A stretch of 5,030 nt of DNA from NCBI GenBank assembly GCA_030838305.1, contig JAUTWY010000206.1, positions 1-5,030 on the forward strand, read 5' to 3'. The notes under the pieces are model-generated. The model searched no databases and was not told the DNA's origin. It saw only the letters and a list, made by a program, of their open reading frames with translations. A program made the position numbers and the translations under genes. Each line of letters starts with the position of its first letter. Positions within the stretch are counted from its first letter, which is position 1. This DNA is from Acidobacteriaceae bacterium. Lineage in GTDB: Bacteria; Acidobacteriota; Terriglobia; Terriglobales; Acidobacteriaceae. Shown here in pieces: positions 4,736 to 5,030 of the stretch.

Positions 4736-5030
4736 TCCGGCACCGCCGCCCCGTCGGCCCGCGCATCCGACGCTCCATAGTTCACCTTGGCCTTCGAATC
4801 GTGCAGCACCGCCTGCCCGCGACCCATCGCGGTCGTATAGTCACGCCGGACGTCCAACTGATGCCCCATCGCTGAAAGTTTTTGCCGGACTTCCGGCGGC
4901 ACTCGCGATTCGATCACAATGTTGCAACCGCTCTGTGGACTCACGGTGAAGCGCGCGTTCTCCATTGCCTCCTGAATGTTCATCCCATAGTCAACCACGT
5001 TGGAAACGAATTGCGCGTGGGCCAGTGGCT
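4729..5030 (-). CDS. ggt: gamma-glutamyltransferase-like protein, C-terminal fragment
   Basis: Reading leftwards from the right edge, 99 residues are open and end at the TGA complementary to 4729-4731; the 5' part lies outside. The segment PLAHAQFVSNVVDYGMN, then IQEAMENARF, matches the small-subunit C-terminus of gamma-glutamyltransferases (usual form: Q....NV.D[FY]GMN.QEA...PRF). The tail follows the family too: IESRVPPEVRQKLSAMGHQL, a central GQAVLHD strand, and YGASDARADGAA in place of the common G..DPR.DG.A. Such enzymes are Ntn hydrolases exported to the periplasm that split glutathione and other gamma-glutamyl compounds. The nucleophilic threonine and the autocleavage site are outside the window, so activity cannot be judged. 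The GTG at 4998 is internal, not a start. Convergent with the secreted repeat-protein gene; no functional link is evident. Confidence 0.88.
   Translation of the reverse strand, partial: PLAHAQFVSNVVDYGMNIQEAMENARFTVSPQSGCNIVIESRVPPEVRQKLSAMGHQLDVRRDYTTAMGRGQAVLHDSKAKVNYGASDARADGAAVPEQ

Overview
The window looks chromosomal and most likely comes from an Acidobacteriota of the Terriglobia type. This rests on style only: moderately GC-rich coding DNA, a BlaI/M56 pair whose protease carries an unusual C-terminal extension, and intergenic palindromes of the 'GGGCACG..TTCA..CGTGCC' kind. No rRNA or other strong marker is present, so the assignment is an inference.

Layout, left to right. Positions 1-108 (+) are the last 35 codons of a TonB-type C-terminal domain protein. 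Positions 226-1152 (+) encode a complete monofunctional proline dehydrogenase. A 74-bp gap then carries a compact regulatory site: a TTGACA -35 box and two BlaI-type dyads spaced exactly two helical turns apart. It drives a tightly coupled pair. The first gene is a BlaI/MecI-family repressor (1227-1613), probably translated from a leaderless mRNA. The second is an M56 (BlaR1-type) membrane metalloprotease (1610-3496), overlapping the first by ATGA. After a 148-bp gap holding hairpins and direct repeats comes a secreted protein (3645-4586, +). The right edge (4729-5030, -) is the C-terminus of a gamma-glutamyltransferase-like protein converging on it, with palindromic repeats between the two.

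The most interesting system is blaI-M56-secreted protein. The M56 protease has the usual four membrane segments and the HELAH zinc site, but the beta-lactam-binding domain of BlaR1 is absent. In its place, after a Pro/Ala-rich linker, is a tandem array of seven exact 28-residue repeats (core: hhSMRIQGVTPEYV..L...GL). The neighbouring secreted protein combines a signal peptide, an unrecognised beta-rich domain and five further 28-29-residue units of the same repeat (core: RIHGVTPE). Both arrays are predicted to lie outside the cytoplasmic membrane. I infer a BlaR-like signalling module whose sensor is the repeat array and whose partner or ligand could be the secreted repeat protein. In this model the protease would inactivate the autoregulating repressor. 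The activating signal and the other targets of the repressor cannot be seen here.
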